DNA of 64,000 nt from Karstenula rhodostoma CBS 690.94 (GCA_010093485.1 MU001497.1:1737031-1801030), one strand, 5' to 3'. Shown: positions 1 to 11,187, numbered from the stretch's first letter. The notes: generated from the letters alone by a model not told the origin. Made by a program: numbers and translations.

Positions 1-507
1 GCAGGTGGCGCACTCGCGGAAGAAGTTCGCGTCGATGCGGTTGTAGCGGGGGTCGGCTGGCAGGCCGATGCTGCCGTGGTCGGTCCAGTTGCCCGGCTCA
101 CCCGTGATGCTCGTCGCGACGCCGATGGCCGAGTTCTGCGAGCCGATGGTCGACACGCTGTAGTGGCAGTAGAACTGGCCGTTGCTGAAAAACACATTGG
201 GTGCCCACAGCCGCTGGTCGGGGTCGAGATCTATCACCGAGCCGCCGGGGAGCATGGCGCCGGCTTCGCCGCTTTTGCTAACCCAGGGCCCGCTGAGCGA
301 CGGTGCGGTTGCGATGCGCAGGTTGCCTTCGGTGGTGAAGCGCAGCCAGGTGCCATCGTCGCGACGGAGGACTGCAGGGTCGCGGATTGTTCCTGTGCAT
401 AGGCCCGAGCAGATGGGGTCGGGGACGGCAGCTGTCGTCGTTGCCAGCGCGAGCAGAGACAGGATGGCGGTAGGAAGGCGATTCATGTTGGACATCTTGA
501 GTCCCAT
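1..507 (-). CDS. GH43 endo-arabinanase-like glycosidase, N-terminal part, cut by window edge
   Basis: The frame is open from the ATG at 507 to the left edge (169 residues visible). It begins with a hydrophobic signal peptide of about 25 residues (leucine/alanine-rich after MNRLPT), so the product should be secreted. The mature part has the layout of glycoside hydrolase family 43 alpha-L-arabinanases: an early Asp in IRDPAVLRRDDGTW (the position of the catalytic base), then a blade containing LWAPNVFFSNGQFYCHYS, and later NRIDANFF. Such enzymes hydrolyse alpha-1,5-arabinan in plant pectin. Two other in-frame ATGs (495, 486) precede the hydrophobic core; 486 is equally plausible as start. The catalytic acid and the C-terminal half lie outside the window, so activity and the exact subfamily cannot be judged. 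Confidence 0.88.
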   Translation of the reverse strand, partial: MGLKMSNMNRLPTAILSLLALATTTAAVPDPICSGLCTGTIRDPAVLRRDDGTWLRFTTEGNLRIATAPSLSGPWVSKSGEAGAMLPGGSVIDLDPDQRLWAPNVFFSNGQFYCHYSVSTIGSQNSAIGVATSITGEPGNWTDHGSIGLPADPRYNRIDANFFRECATC

Positions 508-1248
508 CGCGTTCGTCGAGGTGGGTTTTCGCAACCGCTCATGCAGGGCGTCATCCGTTACCTTAAGTACATGGGGTACGGAATTCGAGCCAGGCCGTAA
601 ATGGTGAACAAGTTGGCCGTTGTGATGATCCACTTTTCTATTAATGTCAGAGCTGCTGGAGGGGCGGAAAGCACGTTGCGTTGGGCAAACCCTGCGATTT
701 TCCATTGGTAGCCAATGATCTGCATACAAGCCTTGGGGTTCAAGCTTTAGGCTTATGCACGACACCTTGAAGAGTAAAAGCTTGCAAACATGTCGCGGTG
801 ATTACAAGTCACAGGAAGGTCCGTTTGGAAACGATTGGACTGTGTGACATACGGCGGTAAATACTCCGTTGGTGTGGGCGTAAATACTCCGGTGGTGTGG
901 CAGTAAAACATACGATGGGCGGTCCTGTGGGGGCCGCATTGGATGCGCGAAACACCACTAGTACCGCTGCTTAAACAGTTAACAGCTGGAAGAGGAGCCG
1001 TCTCGCAGCGGCGGTCCGTCGTACATTGTTCCTTTCCTGCGACAGCCAAAGGGAATCCAAGTACCCTACCGTCGTACATTGTTCCTTTCCTGCGACAGCC
1101 AAAGGGAATCCAAGTACCCTATCAACGTAAGCTGGTTCAACAAGGATCGCCGAAGTCCTCCAGGCGCGAATGTAAATGGCTGTTGCATTACTACCAGATG
1201 TGTATTAGATTGTTTCTTTCTTCCTAGTTATGGTCAAAGCTCTCCGCG
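508..1248. other. Intergenic region with no convincing gene
   Basis: This is the 5' flank of the GH43 gene and the 3' flank of the isochorismatase gene. Short open frames exist on both strands but lack family resemblance and overlap one another. The only structured element is a 53-bp tandem duplication, listed separately. Confidence 0.6.
1016..1121. repeat. 53-bp perfect tandem duplication
   Basis: Two adjacent copies (1016-1068 and 1069-1121) of a unit beginning CCGTCGTACATTG and ending AAGTACCCTA show no mismatch by eye. Identity between copies implies a recent duplication. No coding function is evident. Confidence 0.9.
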
Positions 1249-2131
1249 TCAGTTATCCGTCGAATGCTCGCCTTCCCAATCCGTCAAATTCTGCACCTGG
1301 ACCCCTGCACAACGTCAGCGTTTCACTCCCATAGCCTCGATTTCCACTTACCCCAACCCTCCAATTCCGCAATTGCACTGGCCTTGTCTTCGGCCGAAAA
1401 GCTCTCCGTCGCATCTTCAATGAGAATAACCTCGTAGCCGAGCTTGATGCCGTCGATGGACGTGCCTCGCACGCATGCGGACGTGATTAAGCCGGTGATT
1501 ACTATCGTGCTGATACTGTGCAGCGACAATTCCGAGTTGAGTGTCGTGAAGCGGTGGTACTGGTTGTCTGCGAAGGCAGAGTACGAATCCACGCTGTGGT
1601 CTTGGGCTTTCTTGATGTAGTGCACGGGTGCGCGGTAGCCTTCGAGGTCCCACAGCCGAGACTGCACTCCGTTTTCGAGCTGCGCACCCCACGTACCGGG
1701 TACGCAGTGATCGGCGTAAAGGCTTTGGTTTTCCGTCTTCAGCGGCGTCTCGACAAACGGGATCTGAACACTGCCACCGGGCTGCGATTTAGGATGGGCC
1801 GATGCAAAGGAAACGTGACCTTTAGGGTGCCAGTCTTGCGACGCTACAATAAATGGCCAGTCATGGTCGTCAAGCAGTTTGTACACCTTTGGCAAAATGG
1901 CCGGTGCGCGGGGGTTGTTGAGCGAGCCGTTGATGAAGTCGTTCTGGATGTCGATGAGGACCAAAGCGGTACCCTTGTGCAGACTGGGTGAATACTGCCA
2001 CGTGCCGTTGATCAGTTCGAAGGATCTTGAGGCTGATGCTTAACGGGTGTACATACTGGAACAGCGTGCACTAGCGATGCATCAAGCAGCAAGGTCGCAG
2101 TAGCGGCGACGCTTAAGAAATTGACCCCCAT
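1249..2131 (-). CDS. Isochorismatase-family hydrolase (nicotinamidase-like) with signal-like N-terminus
   Basis: The model has three exons (2131-2057, 1994-1352, 1304-1249) encoding 257 residues. Intron 1 (62 bp) is GTATGT..GGCAG; intron 2 (47 bp) is GTAAGT..CGCTGAC..TGCAG. Without intron 2 the protein would end abruptly in GKWKSRLWE. The hydrolase domain carries the cysteine-hydrolase triad Asp40 (LIDIQNDF), Lys153 or 154 (YIKKAQDHS) and Cys199 (TSACVRG), plus the metal-site set Asp79/His81/His85 (QDWHPKGH) and an HCVPGTWGA motif. These match nicotinamidases/pyrazinamidases, which deamidate nicotinamide in the NAD salvage pathway. Exon 1 is a hydrophobic stretch (VNFLSVAATATLLLDASLVH) resembling a signal peptide, unusual for this usually cytosolic enzyme. 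The exon 1 assignment is inference; the core domain has no ATG of its own in frame upstream. Confidence 0.8.
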
Positions 2132-2956
2132 ATCCAATGAAGAGCGCGTTTCGATCCAAGCCGAACTTCCCCACGCAGTGCAGTCGATGTGGGAAGGAAG
2201 TGAGAAGGTTCTCGCTTTGCAGAGGCGCGGTGACGACAAAGGCCGATCTTACAATAGCTGGCGCTAAGCCTATCGCAGGGCGAGCTACCGTGCATGAGCA
2301 GGGGTCTTCGCCTCGCATCTTCCGCCTCGGTTCATCGCTCAAATTCGCGACTACATGCCGGTATCGGATACCATGTTCGTGCACCATAGCTCTGGTTCCA
2401 GACGACACCACAGGCTTTGGTTCCAATAGCGATCAAATGAGGCGACCCTCTGGCTTTCTGATTGTTGACACGAATCACAAAGTGGTGTCCCGTAAAGTGA
2501 TAGACAAAAATATGGACTGCGACTGCCGCCCAGTACTGACACAAAATGAAGCGTAGGCGACCCTCAAGCCAGATATAATGTAGAGTGGGGGCTCACACCC
2601 AAATCACGTGCGCCTGGAAAGGTAGCTCAGCCCTTGTCTTCTACACCGCAGCTCAAATGAAATGCAGATTGAGTTCACTAAAAGTATCCTGAAGAAGAAC
2701 CTCGAACCTCACCGTGCGTCCCAATACTTCCAGCAACAAACCGTGCATACCTCCGTGTGGTGAAAACATCCGCCACATGACATGACCACACAATGCCCAC
2801 CGCCGTCCACCCCAACACCTCCCCACGAGACTTTCACTCACAGGAGCGCAAGCAACAGTTCCCTCGCACCGCCGCCGTATACTAAACCCCGGAACCCTTA
2901 CCATCTCTACCCTCACCAACTCTCTTCACTCCACTCACCCGTAAAACACCACCACC
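2132..2956. other. Intergenic region containing a dispersed repeat copy
   Basis: No gene with family resemblance is seen. A dispersed repeat copy lies at 2457-2540. From about 2780 the + strand becomes C-rich and pyrimidine-rich, as expected of the promoter and 5' leader of the downstream + strand gene at 2957. Confidence 0.5.
2457..2540 (+). repeat. Dispersed repeat, copy A (GATTGTTGACACGAA family)
   Basis: This sequence starts CTGATTGTTGACACGAATCA and continues with AAAGTGGTGTCCCGTAAAGT. The same block recurs at 43924-43985 (+), 48496-48569 (-) and 58995-59043 (+). Copies A and C share the longest extension (about 75 bp, through ..CTGCGACTGCCGCCCA). All copies begin at the same point, like a transposon end. 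A GACAC..GTGTC pair with an inner CAC AAA GTG could form a small hairpin. Confidence 0.85.
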
Positions 2957-3796
2957 ATGTCCCTCCCCAACCGCAGCGCCACCACCCCTTCGCACCGCCC
3001 ACAACCCGCAGCCACCGCGCCATTGAGAAAGACGCTAGACTGGCACAAGCGGAACTTTGCAAACCAGCAAAAGGCATGGCAGATGAAAGCCAGCATCGAA
3101 GCCGCTCCAGCTCCTTCCAGCCAGCGGCCTGCGCGGCTGGTAGACAAGCCGCTTCCGGTCCGGCGGCGGCAGACGGATGATCGGGGGACGCTGCGAGTTG
3201 TGAACCCCGATCGCACACCCACACCAGACACTGAGCACGAGCAACCTCGGCCGGCATCCCGTCGTCGTGGAGATGTAGTGGGCGGGGATACTGCGGTGCG
3301 GGGTCCGCTTTCGAAGTCGCACAGCGTGGGTGGTAGTATCCGTCGGAAGCCGCTGGGTAGGGAAAGTCGTGACGAGGTGGTCGCCGCCAACTCGGGCTCG
3401 GTTCGCCCTCCTGCTCTGCCACACCGCCGCCGTGCACCTCCACAGAAGCCCTCCCCATCATCGTCAGGTCAGACTACCCAGGACCGCACCCGTATGTCGC
3501 GGCTGCCGAGCGAGCTGGGTAATCCCGGCATGCTCGGTGTCCCCCTGAGCGTGTATGGCTTCCGAGGCACTCTTCCGACAGAGTTACAGCCCGAGGAGCC
3601 GCCGCTGCGCTGGGATGCAGAGCCTGCGCCTCAGATTCCACCCGTCGTGTCTAGAGATTCGCTGGGTCTGTATCGAGATGCGGATTTGGTGAAGTATATG
3701 ACGACTGATAAGTCTGATCTCCAGTCGTTCAGGGGTACTATGCCCGTGGCGACCACGATCGTGAAGGGCGAGCTGCAGAAGTTCGTAGAGAAGTAG
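2957..3796 (+). CDS. Conserved-looking disordered protein of unknown function
   Basis: This single-exon frame encodes 279 residues from an ATG in good context (CACCACCATGTC). I do not recognise a domain. The first two thirds are rich in Arg, Pro and Ser and look disordered. An early segment (LRKTLDWHKRNFANQQKAW, about residues 23-41) is likely helical. The C-terminal 90 residues (from MSRLPSELGNPGMLGVPLSV to the end) look folded, with repeated FRGT motifs (YGFRGTLPTE and SFRGTMPVATT). Open length and codon use support a real gene; opposite-strand frames here are shadows. The function is unknown. Confidence 0.65.
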   Translation: MSLPNRSATTPSHRPQPAATAPLRKTLDWHKRNFANQQKAWQMKASIEAAPAPSSQRPARLVDKPLPVRRRQTDDRGTLRVVNPDRTPTPDTEHEQPRPASRRRGDVVGGDTAVRGPLSKSHSVGGSIRRKPLGRESRDEVVAANSGSVRPPALPHRRRAPPQKPSPSSSGQTTQDRTRMSRLPSELGNPGMLGVPLSVYGFRGTLPTELQPEEPPLRWDAEPAPQIPPVVSRDSLGLYRDADLVKYMTTDKSDLQSFRGTMPVATTIVKGELQKFVEK

Positions 3797-5004
3797 TTGC
3801 GCTCTTCTGTTCTGGGCGTGTTTGTTGCAGATACCCGGCCATATGCGAATGTTACTCGAAAGATGCTTGCGGAGGTTAGTATGCCGTGTTTGGTTTGTTC
3901 GGTTTCATGAGTACCCAACAAGAATAGAATCAGGTTGACGATCTATAGGAGAATCGGCGTATAACTTTTTTTTTTCTAATAACACAGACACACAAGCTTT
4001 GCATAACCCCCTCTGGCAACTCCCTGCTCACTTAGACACTCACTACAATGTCGTTGACACTCACAAACATGACTAAATGGCCCATCACTCGTATAAACTG
4101 ATGGTCGTGGAAGCGCTCGCTTATGTCGCTTGGGCGAGAGGCGCGCGGTAAAGTGAGTCGACAGGTCAGACATGAGGTTCTCGACCATAAAGAATGGACT
4201 GAGGCTGATCCATGTCGCACAGGGCTCGTCGAGGGCAGCGGCCAGGCGTCATTCCTGGGCGGCTCGGATGGTGGAGGTCCAGACTCAGCGCTGGGGTTTC
4301 GGATAGGGTGGCCTAGTTCTCCTTGCAGTCGCAACAGACTCGGGCCGTGTCTGATGTTTGTAAGAATATTGGTGGAGGCTGTCCTGGGACGGTGAGCGGG
4401 CGCAGCAGGGTTCTTATTTGGAGGGTCTGGGGATGGCGGTCCAGCCTTGCAGTCTAGATGGCGGGAATGGTACCGTGGTGGTGGGAAGTCAGACAGGCTC
4501 ACGGGGAGGATGATACGGTGTCGTCAACAGGCAAAGGGTAGCATGCCTCGGTCGGTGTTGTCGAACGGGGGGTCGTGTATGCGATGCCCGTAGATTGATT
4601 CCATGGTCGGCAGCAGCACGGTCGAGCGGCGGGTCGTGTGGCAGACGTCAGGCGGCGGGTGTTGGTCGGTGGGGAGGACGCTGCAGGTTACGGCGACACA
4701 GGCGATATTGTGGGTGACCACGTCAATGCATGCAGTGGCCGGCGCGGGCGGGCGGTGCATTGTTTGATAGGGAGGCGGCGCGGTGGAGTCGCTAGTGTAG
4801 ACGGGCATCCGGGGGTCCTGGGGTAGATTATCAGCTACTGTTAGCTGCTAGCTGCTAGCTGCCTCTCCACTCTTAGATACGCCCTCGTCGCCCACCACAG
4901 TGCACAGTCGACTGCATGCCAGCCGCTCCCACGCCCTGCACCCGCCCTTGGTCTGCCCGGATGCTGGGCTCGTCCATGGCCGCTCCTGCCCTCCTCGCCC
5001 AACC
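3797..5004. other. Intergenic region, no confident gene
   Basis: It separates the disordered-protein gene from the transcription factor. A 156-codon minus-strand frame (4502-4032) is Pro/Ser-rich and resembles nothing I know, so it is not called. CTAGCTG-type short repeats lie near 4840-4860. The last 100 bp are pyrimidine-rich and probably hold the promoter and leader of the transcription factor. Confidence 0.45.
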
Positions 5005-7542
5005 ATGGCAGAAACAATCACCGTCAAGTCGCCGTCGCTCTTCCTCAAGCCCAGCGATAAGAGCCCGGTACGCGGGTCGAAGCCGGCCCCAGTCCGCCAT
5101 CCGCAGAGGCCGCTGGCCAACGACCCTCTGAAACCAGCTGCCCCCGAGCCCAGCGGCGTGGTCAAGCGCAAGCAGACCAAGAGCCGCAACGGTGCGTATC
5201 CTGCCATCCATCTGTCCCCCATCCGCCGCTGATACCTGCCCGCCCAGGCTGCATCACTTGCAAAGCGAAGCGGCTCAAGTGCGACGAGACGAAGCCCACA
5301 TGCCAGCAGTGCTCCAGACGCAGCGTCTCGTGCGGCGGCTACAAGAAGGACTTCAAGTGGCGTCCTTTCGAGGACACGACCTTTGCGACCAAGACCACCG
5401 GCAAGCCCAAGAAGAACTCTCCACCCCCAACCTCTGCACCCGCACCCGCACCCCACCATGTCTCGCCGAGAGACGCACCCTTCGCCCTCCATGTCCCGCC
5501 TACCTACGCCACCCAGCGCAACGCCTTCTACCCTCCTCCACAGGCCCAGCCTGCGCTTCGAGCCGTGCACCTGCTGCCCGCCTTCCCGGAGCCCTCGCAG
5601 GCACTCATGACCAGCATGTTTGCGATGCCCCACCACCAGCAATACATGATAGCTCCGCCCGCCCTGTCACCCGTGGATAGCTTTGCCCCGGGCTCCGAGA
5701 GCACAAACAGCGTGTTCGAGGCAGAAGGTGCCGACACGCGACCGGGTACCACGACCCTTGCGTCAAGTGTCTCGTCAGGCCAGTCTCCACGTCTGGTAGA
5801 TCTACTGCTGCCCGGCACGGATCTGAACAATCTACCGGAAGAATACATGTCCTTCCGTGAGCAGCATGAAGCCTTCTATCAGCCGACCGGGCTCACTCCC
5901 CCCGAAGATGCGATGGATGAAGACATAGAGGAGATACCCCGCGACTTCAACCAAGACGACTGGACGATGCGACTCCCCTCGCCTGATCCGTCGGATCCAT
6001 CGACTTCGTCTACAGACTCACTGGACATGACGCTTTACGCCCGGCCACGCCTCTCCATGACGTCGCCCGAGATGCTGACGCGGCGGTTTGACCAGGAGAC
6101 GTGTGGCATCCTATCGGTCAAGGACGGGCCTACTGAAAATCCATGGCGCACCCTCATATGGCCGTTGGCGCACGACTCCCCAGCCTTGTACCACGCCATG
6201 CTGTCCATGACATCGTTCCACCAATCCAGGGACTCGCCCGCGCTACGCATCGAAGGGATAGACCACATGCGCACCGCCGTCCATGCACTAGCATCCGGCA
6301 TAGAAAACATGCGTGTCGATGCCGCCATATCCACCACCATTGCGCTTGCTTTCTCCGAGTCGTGGGATCAGCACATCAGCACGGGCATCAACCACATCAA
6401 GGGCGCCAGGGTGCTGATCGATCGCGCCCTTGTGCAACACAACCGCAACCCCGTGCGCGGCGACGAACTGACCCGCTTGAAGTTCCTCTGCAACCAATGG
6501 GTCTATATCGACGTCATCGCCCGCCTGACCTCTGCGGACACCGACGAGTCGAGTGACTATGACAGCGTGTTGGATAGTCTTCACATGGGAGAAAGCGATG
6601 CGTGCCAACTCGATCCGCTCATGGGCTGCGCACAGACGCTGTTTCCCATTATTGGCCGTGTTGCAAACCTGGTGAGGAAGGTGCGACAAATGAACAACAA
6701 TAGCCCCACCATCATCTCCCAGGCCATGGAGCTGAAGCGACAGCTCGAGGACTGGATGCCGCCCTCGTACATTGAAGACCCCGAGGACGAGACCACCAGC
6801 CCTCACGACTCCATCAAGACAGCCACGGCCTATCAGTACGCAACCATGTTGTACCTGCACCAAGCCGTTCCCGAGATACCTTCGCTCCCTTCTGCAGTCC
6901 TTGCCCAGAAAGTTGTACGGGAGCTCGCCACAGTTGACTATCGTTCTCGATCGACGATTGTGCACATCTACCCCCTAACCGCTGCAGGCTGCGAGCTGGT
7001 GGATCCGGTCGATCGAGAATGGATATGCGACCGCTGGGAGAGGACAGCAGCCCGGATGAAAATTGGAGTCATTGAACGATGTCTAGAAGTCACCAAGGAA
7101 GTTTGGAGTCGCCGCGATACGTATGCAGCAGAAGCCGCCCTGGATCAAGACATAGGTGGCAACATCTACTCTGCGACACCATCACTGAAACGTCACTTCA
7201 GCCACTCATCCGATGATTTCGAAAGTCCGGGAGACTTTTGCTGGCCCGAGCCGGTGGCCAAGGTGAGGGCAGTGGAGCCAGTCTCGACATTCGATGTCGA
7301 AGGAGAGTTCTGCTGGCTGGATCCTGCGCCTCGCGAATCCCCACGACGTGTGCCTGTGCAGTCTGCCATGAGTGGCGGTATGCGGCGATCGGAGGTGATG
7401 GGCACGGAAACTTTGCCGTATGAGTTCACTGTCAAAGGGCGTCTGCATTGGCTAGGCGTTATGAAGGACTGGAATTGGGAAGGTCAGTTTGCGCGCCCTT
7501 TTCTCTCTACCTGGGCTAATAGTTGCAGTTCTACTGGGGTGA
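5005..7542 (+). CDS. Zn2Cys6 fungal transcription factor
   Basis: Three exons (5005-5191, 5248-7482, 7529-7542) give 811 residues. The start ATG sits in an AACCATGG context; an upstream in-frame ATG at 4900 is less favoured. The zinc cluster has six cysteines at residues 64, 67, 74, 81, 84 and 91 (CX2CX6CX6CX2CX6C), with basic KAKRLK between the second and third, so it should bind CGG-type DNA sites in the nucleus. The rest resembles the Fungal_trans_2 effector region: TRRFDQETCGILSVKDGPTE, WRTLIWPLAHDSPALYHAML, and a late YPLTAAGCELVDPVDREW block. Intron 1 (56 bp, GTGCGT) interrupts the codon before the zinc cluster. Intron 2 (46 bp, GTCAGT..GGGCTAATAG..TTGCAG) leads to a 14-nt last exon and the ending DWNWEVLLG. 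If intron 2 were retained the frame would run about 200 nt further. The target pathway is not indicated by neighbours. Confidence 0.9.
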
Positions 7543-9292
7543 TGGCCTCTGACCTACGCACGTTACCAGAAGCCTCAAGTCCACGTCTTCACCTCACATT
7601 CCCGACGCTTGCGTTCTTTCCTCAAAAGAGGACTTCTTGCGGAGGCTGCTTTACTTCGCTGGCGCTTCGTTCACCCCCCTCTATACCACAGCGTTGGTTC
7701 CCCCGATGTTCATGGGCCTCCATTTTCCCCTTCTTTTGATCTTTTCCTCGGCGTTTTCTTTTCCCCTTCGCGGCGTTGTTTTCTGCCACGCGTACATTCT
7801 GGAGTTCACGATGGACATAGGCTGGGACAAGGGCCGGACTAGGCTAGGCTGCATGGCAAAACGGGTGTAATTTGTACTTGATTCGGATTGGGTTGGATTG
7901 GGCATTGGACTGGGTTACGGATTCGGGACTCGGTTATGGGTTATGAGATATGGGATATGGGTTATAAATGGCTTGGGTTTTGGGTCATGGGTTATGACTG
8001 GTTAGGGTTTTGGGCTGGAATGGACGGGATGGGATTGGAATGGAGTATACAGGCACATGTCAGGCACTACGGTACGATATAGCGAGTACACCATTTACAC
8101 TGTTTGAACGGGAAATCTTTGTTGCGAAATGGATTGTTAATTTCTTTTCTTATCATGCTCTGTCTGTGTACGTGCGATGACGACTTTCTGACTATATGAC
8201 GGGGGCGCTGTGCGCATGTTGGAGTGTGGGGCGTTTTTTTGTTTGCTGCTGGTTTGGACTGTGACGTGAGCGTGAGCGTGAGCGTGAGGGATGGATAGCA
8301 GGGCTGCTCGTGCTTGCTATTTGAAACGCTGAAACGCTGAAACGCTGAAACGCACAAAGAGTTTGATGAACGGATTGTTGGTGGTGGGGGGGATATAGGG
8401 GCGAGGTAGGGTTGTGTCGTATGCCATGCCGTGGTCTTCTTGTGGGTGGGATACATCTACTTCAATTCACTGAGGGAAGAGATTCTTTATTTTGCTTTGT
8501 TTTTTGTAGGGACTCTTAGTAAATATGATGGTGGTGTGCGCTTCTTTGTCAGACACGCACCGCAGACGTGCTGTAGCTATCTCCATCGGTATCTCCATCG
8601 TTATCTTTGTCCGTAACCCGTTTTACTGCGCGTAGCCGTTGTCTGCGGTGCCGCGCCGCGCCGCAGATGGACGGCCAGGTCGGGTGACAAAGACGGAGCT
8701 TGCTTTGCGCGCATGTACATGGCTATCCGTCCCGGGGGTCGCAGGTCTTGTGTTGGTAGCTGGATTGGGAGGACGATAGTGTGGGCGGGCGGGAACGTGC
8801 AGGATGGTTGCACGGGGGGGTACAGTCACGACTGGTTGCTTCACGGTGGCACCCGCTGCGGTGCGAGGGAGAGTTGCTCGAGGCCGTGGCGCACGCAGCG
8901 TAGACACATTGCATGTTGGGCGAGAAACGCCACCAATGTGTCATTGCGGTGTTGTTGAGCGTTGCAGTGTGAGGCGTTGAGTTGACTTGACGTTGTATGC
9001 TGACTGGGTGCTTGAGTACCAGCCAGTGACTGCATACCAAACCACGCCTAGCCAGCACCATCAAAGACATTTTTTTCGCTTCCAAAGCCTGTATGCGTGC
9101 TTACACAAGCCTCAAACCGGCTGCATCCACCCTCCCCCCGACCCCGACCCCGCCTCCGGCCTTTCGCACCCACCAGCGCTTGCTTCTCCCGTACTTCCTC
9201 ACGCTAGTTATACGTTCCACAGCAGCATGACACAAAACACGCAGGTACCGCATCCCGCGTCCCCTCGCGCTCACATACCACAAGCCCCGTCC
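7543..9292. other. Gene-less stretch with simple and minisatellite repeats
   Basis: No gene is supported on either strand across 1.75 kb. At 7886-8050 the + strand is a degenerate minisatellite of GGGTTATGG/GGATTGGA units. At 8265-8288 there are about four GTGAGC hexamers, and at 8323-8353 about 3.5 copies of GAAACGCT(GA). The remaining short frames are unsupported. Both flanking genes point into this stretch, so it holds two 3' ends. Confidence 0.6.
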
Positions 9293-10140
9293 CTACGGAA
9301 GCACCTCGTTCCCCGCCCAATCCCAGCACCTCCCCCGTCCCTCGAGCCCAACACCGCGCACCACATCCACCAGCTGCTCCGCCACCCACTCCTTCTCGAA
9401 CAGCTTCCCCGCCTCCACGCCACCCCAGAACGCCTCGCTAAACGCCGTCTTCACCGTCCCAGGGTGCAGCGCAACCGCCATCGCACTGTCCCCCGAGGCG
9501 GTCCGCAGATGGTTGTCGAATGTCTTCGCGACCTGATTCACGCCCGCTTTCGACGCGCGGTAGGAATACCACCCGCCCAGGCGGTTGTCCGAGACGCTGC
9601 CCACGCGGGCGGACATGAGCGCCATAGTAGCGGTGGAAGGGAGGCCGTGCATTTCATCTTCCTCGGGACTGGGGGATTTCTTGCGCGGTAGGAAGGGCGC
9701 GAAGTGTTTGAGGAGGAGCATGGGGCCGAGGGTGTTTGTGCGGAAGGTGAGGAGGGCGTGGTCGGCGTTTATCTGGGCGGGGGATTTCTCTGGGTAGAGG
9801 ATGCCTGGGACGAGGAAGGCGAGGTGGAGGTGGTTGCTAGGGGTGGGGAATCTTTCTTTGCAGGCTGTTGCTGCGGTGGCGATGGTGGATTCGTCTGGGT
9901 GGGGGTTAGGTGGGTGGTGTGGTGAGGTGGGTGGGTGTGGACTTTACCTAAGACATCGAGCGAAAGAATCGTTAGTCTGGTTTCGTCTACATCCAGGCCT
10001 TCGAGGAGTTTTTGTTTTGTGCTGGCGAGGTCTTTGCGCGCTGTGGCTACCAGGGGTGCGTTTGTTGTTTGGAGGATTCGCCTGGCGAGGGCGAATCCGA
10101 TGCCCCGTGAGGCGGGGGATACGAGGGACCATGGGACCAT
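9293..10140 (-). CDS. Short-chain dehydrogenase/reductase (SDR)
   Basis: Two exons (10140-9948 and 9894-9293) encode 264 residues; the 53-bp intron (GTAAAG..CCCAG) restores a frame that otherwise turns into a Pro/Thr tract. The N-terminus has the Rossmann cofactor loop SPASRGIGFALARRIL, with Ala replacing the first Gly of the usual TGxxxGIG. This is followed by a basic/Thr segment (VATARKD) that often favours NADP. NTLGPMLLLKHF corresponds to the NxxG region, Ser164 (SARVGS) to the catalytic serine, and Tyr176/Lys180 (YRASK) to the catalytic pair. The C-terminal HPGTVKTAF matches the PGxxxT element. The layout resembles C-factor-like SDRs of about 260 residues. The substrate cannot be deduced. 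It is divergent from the IFI6-like gene. Confidence 0.88.
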
Positions 10141-10657
10141 AGGTCTTGCCTTGGGGAATTGGAGTGCGAGTGTGGAGGCATCTTGGAGATTAATTGGTTC
10201 AATGAAGAGATACTCAGTCGTCTAGTTGCGACGCGATCGATGATGACATCGCGTCTGGCGCTGATCGGCTTGAGCAGAATGGGTTAGCGTGTACCCTGGA
10301 TTTAGTATAATGTGGGCATCTCTAGACGACCATCTTCCTCTTCTTTCGCAAAGGCCATGTCTGAGGATGTGGACAAGACGGCCTTTTATACCTGGTCGCC
10401 ATGTAGACGAGGGCCCAGCGACGCTCTGATTCGATCTTTTAGCGCGCATCACAGCCCCGACGAATCTTCAGCCTCGTTGCTGCCTCCCACGTTACACAAT
10501 GCTAGGCGCTTAGCGGGGTTTATCTATGCACGCGTATCCCGCGCAGCCTTCATCTCAACCAACCTCCAATCCCTTTTGAGTACAATTTAGGGATTTCCTA
10601 CGCTCCCCTGCAACCCTTTCCATCGCGTGTGAAAAGCAGCCTAGAGGCGTATCTTCC
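10141..10657. promoter_or_regulatory. Shared 5' region between SDR and IFI6-like gene
   Basis: This 517-bp stretch lies between two divergent start codons and contains no supported gene. It must hold both promoters unless one gene has a distant 5' exon. No specific factor-binding site is identified. Confidence 0.45.
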
Positions 10658-11187
10658 ATGCGTCTCTCCTTTCTGCGCTCTTTCCTCCTTCTCGCAGCAC
10701 TCGCCCCCCAACCCCACGCTATGTCTCTCTTCTCCACATCAGCCAAGAACGCCACTCGAGCCGCGGTGAGCGCAAAGGACTGGGTTATAAAGAACCCCAA
10801 GATTGTAGTGGGCGTCGCAGCGGCGCCTGTGGTTGGAGTCGTAGCCGCGCCGTTGGCCCTTGGTGCCGCAGGTTTCACGGCTGGGGGCGTTGCTGCTGGT
10901 ATGCCCTCCTCTCATTCCCTGGGAAATTCGAGCGCTAATGTGTCGTAGGGAGTCTGGCCGCTGGCATCCAAGCCGGCATCGGGAACGTCGCGGCGGGGAG
11001 CATCTTCGCGGGGCTGACTAGTGCGGGGACGGGAGGTGCGGCATTGGCGGTTGTTCAGGGGGTTGCGGGCGGTGCGGCGGCGGCCGTGGCGGGGGGCACG
11101 GCGTATGTGGTGAAAACGGTGAAGAGGAAGGATGAAGATATACGGGATATGGAGGGTGCTGGGAAAGGGCCTGGTCCTAAGCTCTGA
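10658..11187 (+). CDS. Interferon-inducible 6-16 (IFI6/ISG12)-like small membrane protein
   Basis: Two exons (10658-10898, 10949-11187; 50-bp intron GTATGC..GTCGTAG) encode 159 residues. The first 21 residues (MRLSFLRSFLLLAALAPQ..) resemble a signal peptide. The middle is built of Ala/Gly-rich hydrophobic helices (VVGVVAAPLALGAAGFTAGG, SLAAGIQAGIGNVAAGSIFA, ALAVVQGVAGGAAAAVAGG), the hallmark of the Ifi-6-16 family, whose animal members act at mitochondria or ER in apoptosis and antiviral responses. The tail is short and charged (VKRKDEDIRDMEGAGKG). A second Met at residue 22 (MSLFSTSAKNATRAAV) could give an alternative start with a mitochondrial-type leader. Family membership is inferred from composition and helix pattern; the function in fungi is unknown to me. 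Confidence 0.75.

Noticed and set aside
4032..4502. 156-codon minus-strand Pro/Ser-rich frame
   Set aside because: No family resemblance, no splice or context support, and base composition alone can explain the opening.
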